Made by a program: the position numbers and the translations under genes. From Sanguibacter gelidistatuariae (GTDB taxonomy: Bacteria; Actinomycetota; Actinomycetes; Actinomycetales; Cellulomonadaceae): a DNA stretch of 64,000 bases. Positions 1 through 8,061 of this stretch are shown here, in pieces; position 1 is the stretch's first letter, and every line of letters begins with the position of its first letter. The notes beneath the pieces are model-generated. The model was not told where the DNA came from, searched no databases, and saw only the letters and a program-made list of their open reading frames with translations. The stretch is from positions 930,001-994,000 of the forward strand of contig NZ_FMYH01000001.1 in assembly GCF_900096585.1 (NCBI RefSeq), in the 5' to 3' direction.

Positions 1-248
1 CCAACCAGGGGCCCGGCCGGGTGCGCCTGCCCGGGCTCGACCCGACGCGGCAGTACCGCGTCCAGGCGATCGACCCGGCCGACGCGATGGGCAACCGCAC
101 CGGCGCGGACCGCCTGCAGTGGTGGGACGACGGCGTGCAGCTCTCCGGCCGCACCCTGGACCGGGTGGGCGTCCAGGCGCCGATGCAGAACCCTGAGCAC
201 CTGGTCCTGCTGCACCTGGTCGCGGTCGCCACCGCCAGGGACGCGTGA
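1..248 (+). CDS. C-terminal end of alpha-galactosidase (GH36-like), partial
   Basis: This is the last 81 or so codons of a gene that begins before the window; the frame is open from base 3 to the TGA at 246-248. The residues (RVRLPGLDPTRQYRVQAIDP, then a WWDDGVQLSGRTLDRVGVQAP stretch split by nothing else) look like the C-terminal beta-sandwich of GH36 alpha-galactosidases, where a Leu-Pro-Gly-Leu-Asp strand and a late GxxLxxxGvxxP strand are typical. The enzyme would free galactose from alpha-galactosides. It lies 52 bases before galT and galK, which phosphorylate and convert galactose, so an operon for alpha-galactoside use is likely. The catalytic part is outside the window, so the family call is moderate. 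Confidence 0.6.
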   Translation, partial: NQGPGRVRLPGLDPTRQYRVQAIDPADAMGNRTGADRLQWWDDGVQLSGRTLDRVGVQAPMQNPEHLVLLHLVAVATARDA

Positions 249-300
249 CACCGTGACCGACGACGCGACCGAACTTTTGACCACGAACACGAGAGGCACC

Positions 301-1641
301 ATGAGCACCGAAGGCATGAGCACCGACAGCTCGAGCACCGGAACTGCGAGCACCGGCAGCCAGCCGTGGGCCGTCCCCGCCGTCCGTCGCACCCACACCA
401 CCCTGGCCGACGGACGCGACCTCTTCTACTTCGACGACTCCGAGCCGTACGTCTCCGGGAAGGCCACCCGCCGCCTGGACGACCCGCGCCCGCTGCCCGG
501 CCGCTTCGAGGCGATCACCACGACCGGCCCCGACGGCGAGCCCGTCACCGCGCCTGTGACCGGCCCGACCATGCGCCTGGACGTGCTCACGGGCGAATGG
601 ATCCCGCATGCCGCGCACCGCATGAACCGCACGTTCCTGCCCGCCGCGGACTCGAACCCGCTAGCCCCTGCCAAGCCCGGCGCCGCCTACTCCGACGGTG
701 AGATCCCCGCCGAGGACTACGACGTCGTCGTCTTCGAGAACCGTTTCCCCTCCCTCATGCGGGTCCCCGGGACGGTCGATGAGGTGACCGCCCTCGAGGG
801 TGAGGACCTGTGGAAGGTGCGCCCCGCCGTCGGGCGCTGCGAGGTCATCTGTTTCTCTCCGGACTCCGACAAGTCCCTCGCCCAGGTCGGCCCCCGCCGG
901 ATGCGCACGATCATCGAGGCGTGGGCCGACCGCACGACCGAGCTGGGCAAGGTCGACGGCGTCGAGCAGGTGTTCTGCTTCGAGAACCGCGGCAAGGAGA
1001 TCGGGGTGACGCTCAGCCACCCGCACGGGCAGATCTACGCCTACCCGTACCTCATGCCCAAGACCGACGTCATGCTGCGCCAGGCACGCGCGCACCGCGC
1101 CGGGACCGGGCGCAACCTGCTCCGCGATGTGCTCGACGCCGAGCTGCGCTCGGGCCGGCGCATCATCGCCCAGTCTGCGCACTGGGTCGCCTACGTGCCC
1201 GCGGCCGCCCGCTGGCCCATCGAGGTGCACCTCGCCCCGCGTCGCGACGTGGCGGACCTGCCGGCCTTGTCCGACGCCGAGCGTGCCGACCTCGCCCTCG
1301 TCTATCTCGAGCTGCTGGGCCGGATGGACCGGTTCTTCCCGGCCGCGGCGGACGGCCGCCCCACCCAGGCGCCGTACATCGCCGCGTGGCACCAGGCCCC
1401 GGTCCGCGAGGGCCGTGACGATCTGCGCCTGCACCTGCAGCTCTTCTCGATCCTGCGGGCACCGGGCAAGCTCAAGTACCTCGCCGGCTCGGAGTCGGGC
1501 GGCGGGGCATGGATCTCGGACACGACGCCCGAGCGCATCGCCGACCGTCTGGCCGAGGTCGCATCGCCGACGTGGGTGGACGTGACCGCAGACGCGCCCG
1601 CAGACGTGACCGTGCCCGCCGACGCCGGCGACCACGCGTGA
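301..1641 (+). CDS. galT: Galactose-1-phosphate uridylyltransferase
   Basis: Second step of the Leloir pathway: moves UMP from UDP-glucose to galactose-1-phosphate in the cytoplasm. The active-site triad His-Pro-His is at residues 240-242 (SHPHGQIYAYPY), the second His being the uridylylated nucleophile in this HIT-superfamily family. Other conserved pieces are the FENRFPSL and FENRGKEIG stretches. The ATG at 301 is chosen because GAGAGG (291-296) sits four bases before it; a GTG at 253 in the same frame, five bases after the upstream stop, would add 16 residues and cannot be excluded. At 446 residues it is longer than E. coli GalT (about 350) because of a Ser/Thr-rich N-terminal lead and a C-terminal tail. 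It overlaps galK by four bases (GTGA), so translation is coupled. Confidence 0.95.
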   Translation: MSTEGMSTDSSSTGTASTGSQPWAVPAVRRTHTTLADGRDLFYFDDSEPYVSGKATRRLDDPRPLPGRFEAITTTGPDGEPVTAPVTGPTMRLDVLTGEWIPHAAHRMNRTFLPAADSNPLAPAKPGAAYSDGEIPAEDYDVVVFENRFPSLMRVPGTVDEVTALEGEDLWKVRPAVGRCEVICFSPDSDKSLAQVGPRRMRTIIEAWADRTTELGKVDGVEQVFCFENRGKEIGVTLSHPHGQIYAYPYLMPKTDVMLRQARAHRAGTGRNLLRDVLDAELRSGRRIIAQSAHWVAYVPAAARWPIEVHLAPRRDVADLPALSDAERADLALVYLELLGRMDRFFPAAADGRPTQAPYIAAWHQAPVREGRDDLRLHLQLFSILRAPGKLKYLAGSESGGGAWISDTTPERIADRLAEVASPTWVDVTADAPADVTVPADAGDHA

Positions 1642-2876
1642 ACGCCCTCGACGTGGACTGGCTCGACGCCTGGTCCTTCGAGGAGGGGGCTGCGCGCGCC
1701 TCGGCGCTCTTCGAGGTGACCTTCGGCGAAGCGCCCGCCGGGGTGTGGTCTGCCCCCGGGCGCGGCAACCTCATCGGTGAGCACACCGACTACAACGGCG
1801 GGCTCGTGCTGCCCTTCGCGCTGCCGCACCGCACCTACGCGGCCATGCGGGCGCGCACGGACGGCCACATCCGACTGGTCTCCGCGCAGGAGGCAGGTGT
1901 GGTCCGGGAGATCGCTCTGGCCGACGTCGCCCCCGGCGCGGTCGACGGCTGGATCGCCTATGTCGTCGGCACGGCCTGGGCCCTTGCTCAGGAGGGCCTG
2001 ACCGTTGGCGGCTTCGACGTGGCCATCACGTCCTGCGTGCCCTACGGCGCGGGTCTGTCCTCCTCGGCCGCGCTCGAAGGCTCGGTCGCGATTGGCCTGG
2101 ATGCCCTCTACGGCCTCGGCCTCGGAGGCGACGACGCCGGGCGCCAGCGCCTGGTCGCGGCGTGCAGCCGGGCCGAGAATGAGATCGCCGGTGCCCCGAC
2201 CGGTGGCATGGACCAGGCCGCCGCGCTGCGTACCCAAGCCGGCCACGCGCTGCTGCTCGACTGCCGCAGCCTCGAGGTGCGGCAGATCCCCTTCGACCTG
2301 GCGGCGGAGGGCCTGGCGCTCCTGGTCATCGACACCCGGGCCGAGCACCAGCTGGTCGACGGCCAGTACGCCGCGCGACGTACGACGTGCGAGGTGGCCG
2401 CTGAGGTGCTGGGTGTGGGCACGCTGCGTGAGGTCACCGACCTCTCCGGCGCGCTGGCCATGCTCGCCATGCCCGACGCCCTCGCGAGGCTGACTGCCGC
2501 GGGTCAGGACGGGCAGGTCGTGGCCCGCAGGGTGCGGCACGTGGTCACCGAGATCGCCCGCGTCGAGGAGGTCGAGCGCCTGCTCGACGCCGGCCGGACG
2601 GCCGAGGTGGGGCCGCTGCTCACGGCCGCGCACGCGTCGCTGCGGGACGACTACGAGGTGAGCTGCCACGAGCTCGACGTCGCCGTGGATGCGGCGATCG
2701 CCGCGGGTGCCCTCGGCGGACGGATGATCGGCGGCGGCTTCGGCGGCTCGGCGATCGCCCTCGTGCGCGCCGAGGACGTCGAGCAGGTCGCCGGTGAGGT
2801 GGCCGCCGGGTTCAGCGCGGAAGGCCTGACCCCGCCATCCTTCCTCGTCGCGGTCGCCTCCGCCCCGGCCAGCTGA
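1638..2876 (+). CDS. galK: Galactokinase
   Basis: GHMP kinase of 412 residues that phosphorylates galactose at C1 with ATP, feeding GalT. All three signatures are visible: the galactokinase-specific GRGNLIGEHTDYNGG near residue 40, the GHMP ATP loop PYGAGLSSSAALEGS near 135, and the C-terminal GGRMIGGGFGGSAIAL near 360. The start is GTG at 1638, which overlaps the galT stop as GTGA; the longer open frame upstream (from 1509) is Arg-rich and lies inside galT, so it is not used. No GalE or regulator is visible in the window. The gene ends just before a very strong hairpin at 2883-2946. Confidence 0.95.
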   Translation: MNALDVDWLDAWSFEEGAARASALFEVTFGEAPAGVWSAPGRGNLIGEHTDYNGGLVLPFALPHRTYAAMRARTDGHIRLVSAQEAGVVREIALADVAPGAVDGWIAYVVGTAWALAQEGLTVGGFDVAITSCVPYGAGLSSSAALEGSVAIGLDALYGLGLGGDDAGRQRLVAACSRAENEIAGAPTGGMDQAAALRTQAGHALLLDCRSLEVRQIPFDLAAEGLALLVIDTRAEHQLVDGQYAARRTTCEVAAEVLGVGTLREVTDLSGALAMLAMPDALARLTAAGQDGQVVARRVRHVVTEIARVEEVERLLDAGRTAEVGPLLTAAHASLRDDYEVSCHELDVAVDAAIAAGALGGRMIGGGFGGSAIALVRAEDVEQVAGEVAAGFSAEGLTPPSFLVAVASAPAS

Positions 2877-2882
2877 CCGTAG

Positions 2883-2946
2883 GGGGCGTGCTCTTGACTA
2901 CGGGGCGTGCTGTCAACCGCACGCCGCGTAGTCAAGAGCACGCCCC
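2883..2946 (+). terminator. Long near-perfect hairpin after galK
   Basis: Bases 2883-2902 are the exact reverse complement of 2927-2946 (20 bp). Inside them 2904-2910 pairs with 2919-2925 (7 bp), leaving one mismatch and an eight-base loop, so the whole forms a 27 bp stem. It starts seven bases after the galK stop and is the natural end of the gal operon. No T-run follows, as is usual for actinobacterial hairpin terminators. Such a long stem could also be a dispersed repeat element. Confidence 0.7.
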
Positions 2947-2980
2947 GTACCCCGGTCCGGGACCAGTCCGCCGCCGCCGG

Positions 2981-3017
2981 CACCCGCCGGCACCCGCCGG
3001 CACCCGCCGGCACCCGC
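2981..3017. repeat. 10-bp tandem repeat (cacccgccgg)
   Basis: Three complete head-to-tail copies of cacccgccgg at 2981-3010 followed by seven bases of a fourth. It is in the noncoding gap between galK and nrdD. It looks like a simple slippage repeat; no coding frame with a plausible start uses it. Confidence 0.85.
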
Positions 3018-3077
3018 ACAGCGTCCATCGGCGAGGACAAAGGTCCCCGGAAAGACGCTCACTCGGCGGCAAGGATC

Positions 3078-3110
3078 TATCTAGAGAATCCAGCTAGCAG
3101 GCCATCTAGA
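3078..3110. promoter_or_regulatory. CTAG-rich, lower-GC patch upstream of nrdD
   Basis: Within 33 bases there are two copies of ATCTAGA (3079-3085 and 3104-3110) and a GCTAGC (3093-3098) between them. CTAG is rare in high-GC genomes, so three in a row just upstream of an anaerobically used gene is suggestive of a promoter or regulator-binding region. GAGAAT at 3084-3089 could act as a -10. No NrdR box or FNR-type palindrome is recognisable. Confidence 0.3.
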
Positions 3111-3128
3111 CGTAGGAATTGATCCCCC

Positions 3129-4979
3129 ATGGTGACCATCGACGTCAGCAGCACGATGAAGGAATACCTGGACCGCACCGACTGGCGAGTGAACGCCAAC
3201 GCGAACCAGGGCTACTCCCTCGGCGGGCTGATCCTCAACACCGCTGGCAAGGTCACCGCGAACTACTGGCTATCCGACGTGTATCCCCTCGCCATCGGAG
3301 AGGCCCACCGCTCGGGCGACCTGCACATCCACGACCTCGACGTCTTCGGCGGCTACTGCGCCGGCTGGTCGCTGCGGATGCTCCTCACCCAGGGCTTCAA
3401 CGGGGTACCGGGCAAGGTCGAGTCGAACCCGCCCAAGCACCTGTCCTCCGCGATCGGGCAGATCGTCAACTTTCTGGGCACCATGCAGAACGAGTGGGCC
3501 GGCGCGCAGGCGTTCAGCTCCTTCGACACGTACATGGCTGCCTTCGTCCGCAAGGACGACGTGCCCTACGACGACGTCAAGCAGTCCATCCAGGAGCTCA
3601 TCTACAACCTCAACGTCCCCTCCCGCTGGGGTACCCAGACGCCCTTCACCAACCTCACCTTCGACTGGACCTGTCCGGAGGACCTCAAGGACGAGGTCCC
3701 GATCATCGACGACCGCGCCATGGACTTCACCTACGGTGACCTCCAGATCGAGATGGACATGATCAACCAGGCCTACATCGAGGTCATGACCGAGGGCGAC
3801 GCCTCCGGCCGGGTGTTCACCTTCCCCATCCCCACGTACAACATCACCGAGGACTTCCCGTGGGAGTCACCGAACGCCACCCGGCTCTTCGAGATGACCG
3901 CGAAGTACGGCCTGCCCTACTTCCAGAACTTCCTCAACTCCGAGCTCGAGCCCGGCATGGTCCGGTCCATGTGCTGCCGCCTCCAACTCGACCTGCGCGA
4001 GCTGCTCAAGCGGGGCAACGGCCTCTTCGGCTCGGCCGAGCAGACCGGCTCGATCGGCGTCGTGACGATCAACTGCGCCCGCCTGGGCTACCTGCACAAG
4101 GGCGACGAGCCCGCGCTGATCGCTGCCCTCGACACGCTCCTGGACCTCGCGAAGAATTCTCTGGAGATCAAGCGGGAGGTTGTCCAGCACTACATCGACG
4201 AGGGCCTGTTCCCCTACACCCGCCGCTACCTGGGCACCCTCGACAACCACTTTTCGACCATCGGCGTCAACGGCATCAACGAGATGATCCGCAACTTCAC
4301 CGCCGACCCGTGCGACCTCGACTGCGCCCACGCCGACGAGGACGTCACGACCGGGGCCGGCCACGCGATGGCCGTCCGCCTGCTCGACCACGTCCGCACC
4401 CGCATGGTCGAGTTCCAGGAGGCCACCGGCCACCTCTACAACCTCGAGGCCACCCCCGCAGAGGGCACCACCTACCGCTTCGCCAAGGAGGACCGCGCGC
4501 GCTTCCCCGGCATCCTGCAGGCCGGCACCGAGGACAACCCGTACTACACGAACTCCTCCCAGCTCCCGGTCGGCTTCACCGCCGACCCTTACGAGGCGCT
4601 CATGCGCCAGGAGGAGCTGCAGAGCAAGTACACCGGCGGGACGGTGCTGCACCTGTACATGTCGGAGAAGATCTCGACCGCGCAGGCCTGCAAGGAGCTC
4701 GTCAAGCGGTCGCTGAGCAATTTCCGCCTGCCGTACATCACGGTCACCCCGACGTTCTCGATCTGCCCGAGCCATGGTTACCTCGCGGGAGAGCAGCCCA
4801 CCTGCCCGCGTTGCGCCCTCGAGCGGCCCGACGCCGAGCCGATCGTCTGCGAGGTGTGGACCCGGGTCATGGGCTACCACCGCCCGGTGAGCTCCTTCAA
4901 CATCGGCAAGAAGGGCGAGCACGCCGAGCGGCAGATGTTCCAGGAGGCGCGGGCGCGCACCTCGCGCGTCGGGAGGTGA
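3129..4979 (+). CDS. nrdD: Anaerobic ribonucleoside-triphosphate reductase (class III)
   Basis: Glycyl-radical enzyme of 616 residues that reduces ribonucleoside triphosphates to deoxyribonucleotides without oxygen. The radical Gly is Gly582 in RVMGY. The C-terminal zinc site appears as CPSHGY followed by CPRC. Candidate thiyl and redox cysteines are in GYCAGWSLRM near residue 78 and in RSMCCRLQLDLREL near 283. The N-terminus goes straight into the catalytic barrel, with no ATP-cone of about 100 residues, so dATP activity control through a cone is not expected. AGGAA (3114-3118) supports the ATG at 3129. It overlaps its activase gene nrdG by four bases (GTGA). The presence of this pair implies the organism can make DNA precursors anaerobically. 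Confidence 0.95.
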   Translation: MVTIDVSSTMKEYLDRTDWRVNANANQGYSLGGLILNTAGKVTANYWLSDVYPLAIGEAHRSGDLHIHDLDVFGGYCAGWSLRMLLTQGFNGVPGKVESNPPKHLSSAIGQIVNFLGTMQNEWAGAQAFSSFDTYMAAFVRKDDVPYDDVKQSIQELIYNLNVPSRWGTQTPFTNLTFDWTCPEDLKDEVPIIDDRAMDFTYGDLQIEMDMINQAYIEVMTEGDASGRVFTFPIPTYNITEDFPWESPNATRLFEMTAKYGLPYFQNFLNSELEPGMVRSMCCRLQLDLRELLKRGNGLFGSAEQTGSIGVVTINCARLGYLHKGDEPALIAALDTLLDLAKNSLEIKREVVQHYIDEGLFPYTRRYLGTLDNHFSTIGVNGINEMIRNFTADPCDLDCAHADEDVTTGAGHAMAVRLLDHVRTRMVEFQEATGHLYNLEATPAEGTTYRFAKEDRARFPGILQAGTEDNPYYTNSSQLPVGFTADPYEALMRQEELQSKYTGGTVLHLYMSEKISTAQACKELVKRSLSNFRLPYITVTPTFSICPSHGYLAGEQPTCPRCALERPDAEPIVCEVWTRVMGYHRPVSSFNIGKKGEHAERQMFQEARARTSRVGR

Positions 4980-5677
4980 CCACGCCGGCAGCCACGTCAG
5001 CAGTCATGGCGCACGGCGCCGGCGAGCTGACGATCGCCGGCATGGAGCCCTTCTCTGCCTGCGACTGGCCCGGGCACCTCTCGGCCGTGGTGTTCCTGCA
5101 GGGCTGCCCATGGAAGTGCACCTACTGCCACAACGTCTCGATCCTCGACCCGCGTGCCCCCGGTCAGGTCACCTGGGCGGCCGTCCGCGACCTGCTCTCG
5201 GCCCGCCGCGGCCTGCTCGACGCGGTGGTCTTCTCCGGAGGCGAACCCACCCGCCAGGCGGGCTTGGTCGACGCCGCGCGCCAGGTCCGGGCGATGGGCT
5301 TCGCCGTCGGGCTGCACACCGCCGGGGCATACCCCCGCCGGCTCGCTGAGGTGCTGCCCCACGTGGACTGGGTCGGCCTGGACATCAAGGCACCTGTCGG
5401 CAAGTACTCCGCGGTCACGGGCCTGGCCAACAGCGCCGACCCGGCCTTCATCTCCCTGCAACGGGTGCTCGACGCCGGCGTCGCCGTCCAGGTCCGCACG
5501 ACCCTCGACCCGATGATCCTCAATGCCGACGACGTGGAACAGATCCGCGAGACCGTCACGTCCATGGGGGTCACCGACTACGTCGTGCAGGAGGTGCGCA
5601 CCGACGGTACGAGCGAGGTCTTCGTCGAGAACCTCACCCGGTTCCGCCGGGCGCACCCGGTCGAGCCGCTCAGCTGA
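4976..5677 (+). CDS. nrdG: Anaerobic ribonucleotide reductase activating protein (radical SAM)
   Basis: Radical-SAM activase that installs the glycyl radical on NrdD using S-adenosylmethionine and a [4Fe-4S] cluster. The cluster motif C-x3-C-x2-C is QGCPWKCTYCHN, followed by the SAM-binding FSGGEPT. At 233 residues it is of the longer NrdG type, closer to pyruvate formate-lyase activase-like proteins than to the about 154-residue E. coli NrdG. The GTG at 4976 overlaps the nrdD stop (GTGA) and GGGAGG runs directly into it; an in-frame ATG at 5006 is a reasonable alternative (223 residues). The last eight bases overlap the tail of the convergent gene ending at 5670. Confidence 0.93.
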   Translation: MTTPAATSAVMAHGAGELTIAGMEPFSACDWPGHLSAVVFLQGCPWKCTYCHNVSILDPRAPGQVTWAAVRDLLSARRGLLDAVVFSGGEPTRQAGLVDAARQVRAMGFAVGLHTAGAYPRRLAEVLPHVDWVGLDIKAPVGKYSAVTGLANSADPAFISLQRVLDAGVAVQVRTTLDPMILNADDVEQIRETVTSMGVTDYVVQEVRTDGTSEVFVENLTRFRRAHPVEPLS

Positions 5678-7328
5678 AGTCGCAGCCGACGAAGTCGGTG
5701 ACCACGCCCACAACCGGCCCGTGCAGGGGTTCCCAGAGCGCCACGAAGGCGTCGGCCGCTGCCCGGGTGGCAAACACGACGGCGACGCCCGAGCCGCTTG
5801 ATCCGGGTGAGTTCGGAACGATCCCCAGCGCCGCCAGGCCATCCTGGCACCGGAAGGCGAGGTCGGTGGTCACGTATCCCAGGTCGGCGAGATGGTCGCG
5901 GGCGGGGACGAGTCCGGGATCGCGGTAGAGGGGGTACTCCATCGTGCTGATCGCCAACCAGACGACCGTCTCGGGTTCGGTGTTGTCCCCCCTGATGGCT
6001 GTGGCCTCGTCGAGGTCCGCGGGCCATCCTTCGGTCAGGCCGGGGTGTGCGGCGGGTTGTCCCTTCGCGTCCATCCAGAGCGCCGCGACCTCCTCGACCG
6101 CTGTGTATGCCTCTGGTGTGGTGATGGGGTCACCAGCGACGTAGTCCATCTCCGAACGCGGGACGCGCGTCGTGATCGTGAGATCCTGGGCGGCCCAGAC
6201 CGAGTATCGACCGGCGGGCAGCGGCGTCACGCCGTCCGTGCACACGGTGTGCTCGAGCGACCCGGCGGTCACGAGCGTGGTGCTGTCCAGCCCCGGCAGG
6301 GAGAAGGGCACCGTGCCGCTGGACCGGTCCGGGTCGAGGGACCCGACGACCACCCCGTCCTTGACCGCGACGAGGGTGGGATGGGCGGCTTCCCCTGCGA
6401 GGTCGTCCAAGGATAGGTTCCATGCGGTCACCGACATGCTCGAGCCGAGCGACAGGTCGGGGAACCCTGCGCTCAGTGCGACCCGCAGCCTCCCGGCGGG
6501 CGGGTTCACGAGCGCCCCGCACTGCGGGAAGGTCGCATCCGGGTTGGCCTGGGGGAGTGCGGCCGGAGCCCCGGACACCGTCCCGTCCGGGTTCGTCGTG
6601 CGGACCTTCCACGGCCCGCCGACGACGTCGATCGCGGTGGTCGCGGGCTCGACCGTGACAGTGATCGCGCCGTAGGCGTCGTAGTCGCCGGCTGGGATCG
6701 AGGTGGGGGTCGTGCCGCCGGCGTCGGGGCAGGCGACGACACGGTCCTCGAGCAGGGGCTGGATCTCTCCGGCCGTGAGCGTGACCTGGGCAGGGGCGCT
6801 GGCCGGCGCCTCGCCCACGGCGGGAACAGCGACCACTACGCCGTCCTGGACAAGGTAGATCCCCGGGTTCTCCTGGGTCGAGTAGGTCAGCGGGTCCGCG
6901 GTGGTGTTGCGCAGGTACATCGAGATGATCGTGCCGGTCTCGGTCGAGATGGTGACCCGGCTGTCCCCATCGGAGTCGACCATCTCGTTGCCCAGCGCCA
7001 GCGGCCCGTCCACGGCAGTGAGGGCGTCCATGCGCGCCCCGCAGGTGAACGCGGCCGGCTCGGGGACCGGAGACTCGACCCCGGGGTACAGGCGGTCGGG
7101 GAACGGGTGCGGCGCGGCGTCGTCGTGCAGGAGGGTGTATCCCAGGGCGGCCGCCGCCCCCGCGGTCAGGACACCTATGCCGGCGAGCCCGGCGACGAGC
7201 ACGGGACGGCGGCGTCGGCGGCGCTCCACGGCGGCGGCGGCTCGGTCGGCGAGGACGTCGGGTGGGGACGCGGCGTCGGTCCCGGAGCCGGCGAGGGAGT
7301 GCAGGGCATCGTGCAGGTTGCGGTTCAT
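5670..7328 (-). CDS. Membrane-anchored protein with duplicated extracellular domain, partner of ECF sigma factor
   Basis: Function not recognised from family. The 552-residue product has a short cytoplasmic N-terminus ending in ERRRRRR, one membrane helix (about residues 42-64) and a long outside portion. The outside part contains two copies of one domain: each opens with a CGA motif (FTCGARMDAL; FPQCGALVNP), carries a QDGVVVA/KDGVVVG strand and closes with a CPD or CTD pair followed by PAGxY, so each copy probably has one disulfide. A third region ends in FVGCDFS. The start ATG at 7328 overlaps the stop of the sigma factor gene (ATGA), so the two are translated together and this is probably the anti-sigma or signal-sensing partner. 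It has no zinc-finger HxxxCxxC motif. Confidence 0.7.
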   Translation of the reverse strand: MNRNLHDALHSLAGSGTDAASPPDVLADRAAAAVERRRRRRPVLVAGLAGIGVLTAGAAAALGYTLLHDDAAPHPFPDRLYPGVESPVPEPAAFTCGARMDALTAVDGPLALGNEMVDSDGDSRVTISTETGTIISMYLRNTTADPLTYSTQENPGIYLVQDGVVVAVPAVGEAPASAPAQVTLTAGEIQPLLEDRVVACPDAGGTTPTSIPAGDYDAYGAITVTVEPATTAIDVVGGPWKVRTTNPDGTVSGAPAALPQANPDATFPQCGALVNPPAGRLRVALSAGFPDLSLGSSMSVTAWNLSLDDLAGEAAHPTLVAVKDGVVVGSLDPDRSSGTVPFSLPGLDSTTLVTAGSLEHTVCTDGVTPLPAGRYSVWAAQDLTITTRVPRSEMDYVAGDPITTPEAYTAVEEVAALWMDAKGQPAAHPGLTEGWPADLDEATAIRGDNTEPETVVWLAISTMEYPLYRDPGLVPARDHLADLGYVTTDLAFRCQDGLAALGIVPNSPGSSGSGVAVVFATRAAADAFVALWEPLHGPVVGVVTDFVGCDFS

Positions 7329-7858
7329 GAGAGGGGCCTCGGATTCACGATGGGCGAGGGCTGCGAGGTGTCGCTGAGCGGGCCGAGCCGGTCGGCCAGG
7401 ATCGCGTGGGCGTCGAAGAGGTGACGTTTGACGGTCCCGTCGGCGCAGCCGAGGGCGCTCGCGATCTGCGGCACGGTGAGGTCCTCGAAGTAGCGCAGCA
7501 CCACGCAGGCCCGCTGGCGCGGGGTGAGCGCGTCGAGCGCGACAGCCACGTCCACCTGGTCGGCGACCGCGCTCTCCCGGCTCTCCTCGCGGTCGGCGAT
7601 GCCCACCAGGTGCTTGATACCCGACCACCGGCGTCGCCGGCGGTACAGGTCGAGGTAGATCGTCAGGATGGCCCGGCGCACGTAGCCCTCCGAGACTGCG
7701 GCGGCTGGCGCAGAGCGCGGGGTGAACACCTTGACCAGGGCATCCTGGACGAGGTCCTCGGCTTCCCGGGTGTTCCCGCTCAGCAGGTAGGCGTAGCCGA
7801 TCAGCGCGCGGTGGCGGGTGCGCACCAGCTCGTGGAGATCGGCGTTCCAGTCAGGCAT
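7325..7858 (-). CDS. ECF-type RNA polymerase sigma factor
   Basis: A 177-residue group 4 sigma-70 factor of the SigE/SACE style. Region 2 is seen in AYLLSGNTREAEDLVQDALV; region 4 in LTPRQRACVVLRYFEDLTVP followed by the helix-turn-helix QIASALGCADGTVKRHL. The ATG at 7858 has GAAAGGG upstream and begins at MPDWNADLHELV; a longer frame from 7888 is open but lacks support. It is followed with a four-base overlap by the single-pass membrane protein ending at 5670, the classical layout of a sigma factor with its membrane regulator. Such operons often autoregulate. Confidence 0.9.
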   Translation of the reverse strand: MPDWNADLHELVRTRHRALIGYAYLLSGNTREAEDLVQDALVKVFTPRSAPAAAVSEGYVRRAILTIYLDLYRRRRRWSGIKHLVGIADREESRESAVADQVDVAVALDALTPRQRACVVLRYFEDLTVPQIASALGCADGTVKRHLFDAHAILADRLGPLSDTSQPSPIVNPRPLS

Positions 7859-8017
7859 GGAGGCCCTTTCGTGGTGGTGGCCCGTCACCCATCATGACGA
7901 ACGGGTGGGCCGAAACGTTGGGGGCCGCCCATGCTCCCCGCGGCGTGTCGGGACCGGCAGCGCAATCCCTGCGAACCGGTCGTTTGCTGCGTAGACTTCC
8001 GGCAACATCGCCGCGGA

Positions 8018-8033
8018 TGTGACCCACGTCACG
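8018..8033. promoter_or_regulatory. Possible CRP/GlxR-type site upstream of hppA
   Basis: TGTGACCCACGTCACG has the two half-sites TGTGA and TCACG with a six-base spacer, one base off the CRP/GlxR consensus TGTGA-N6-TCACA known from Actinobacteria. Its centre is about 36 bases before the hppA start. Assignment is by motif similarity only. Confidence 0.4.
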
Positions 8034-8061
8034 CGGTGCTTGCGCTCGTCAAGGAGGACGA

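Noticed and set aside
253-300. GTG 253 as the galT start
   Set aside because: The GAGAGG ribosome site points to ATG 301, and the extra 16 residues show no family similarity; kept as an alternative only.
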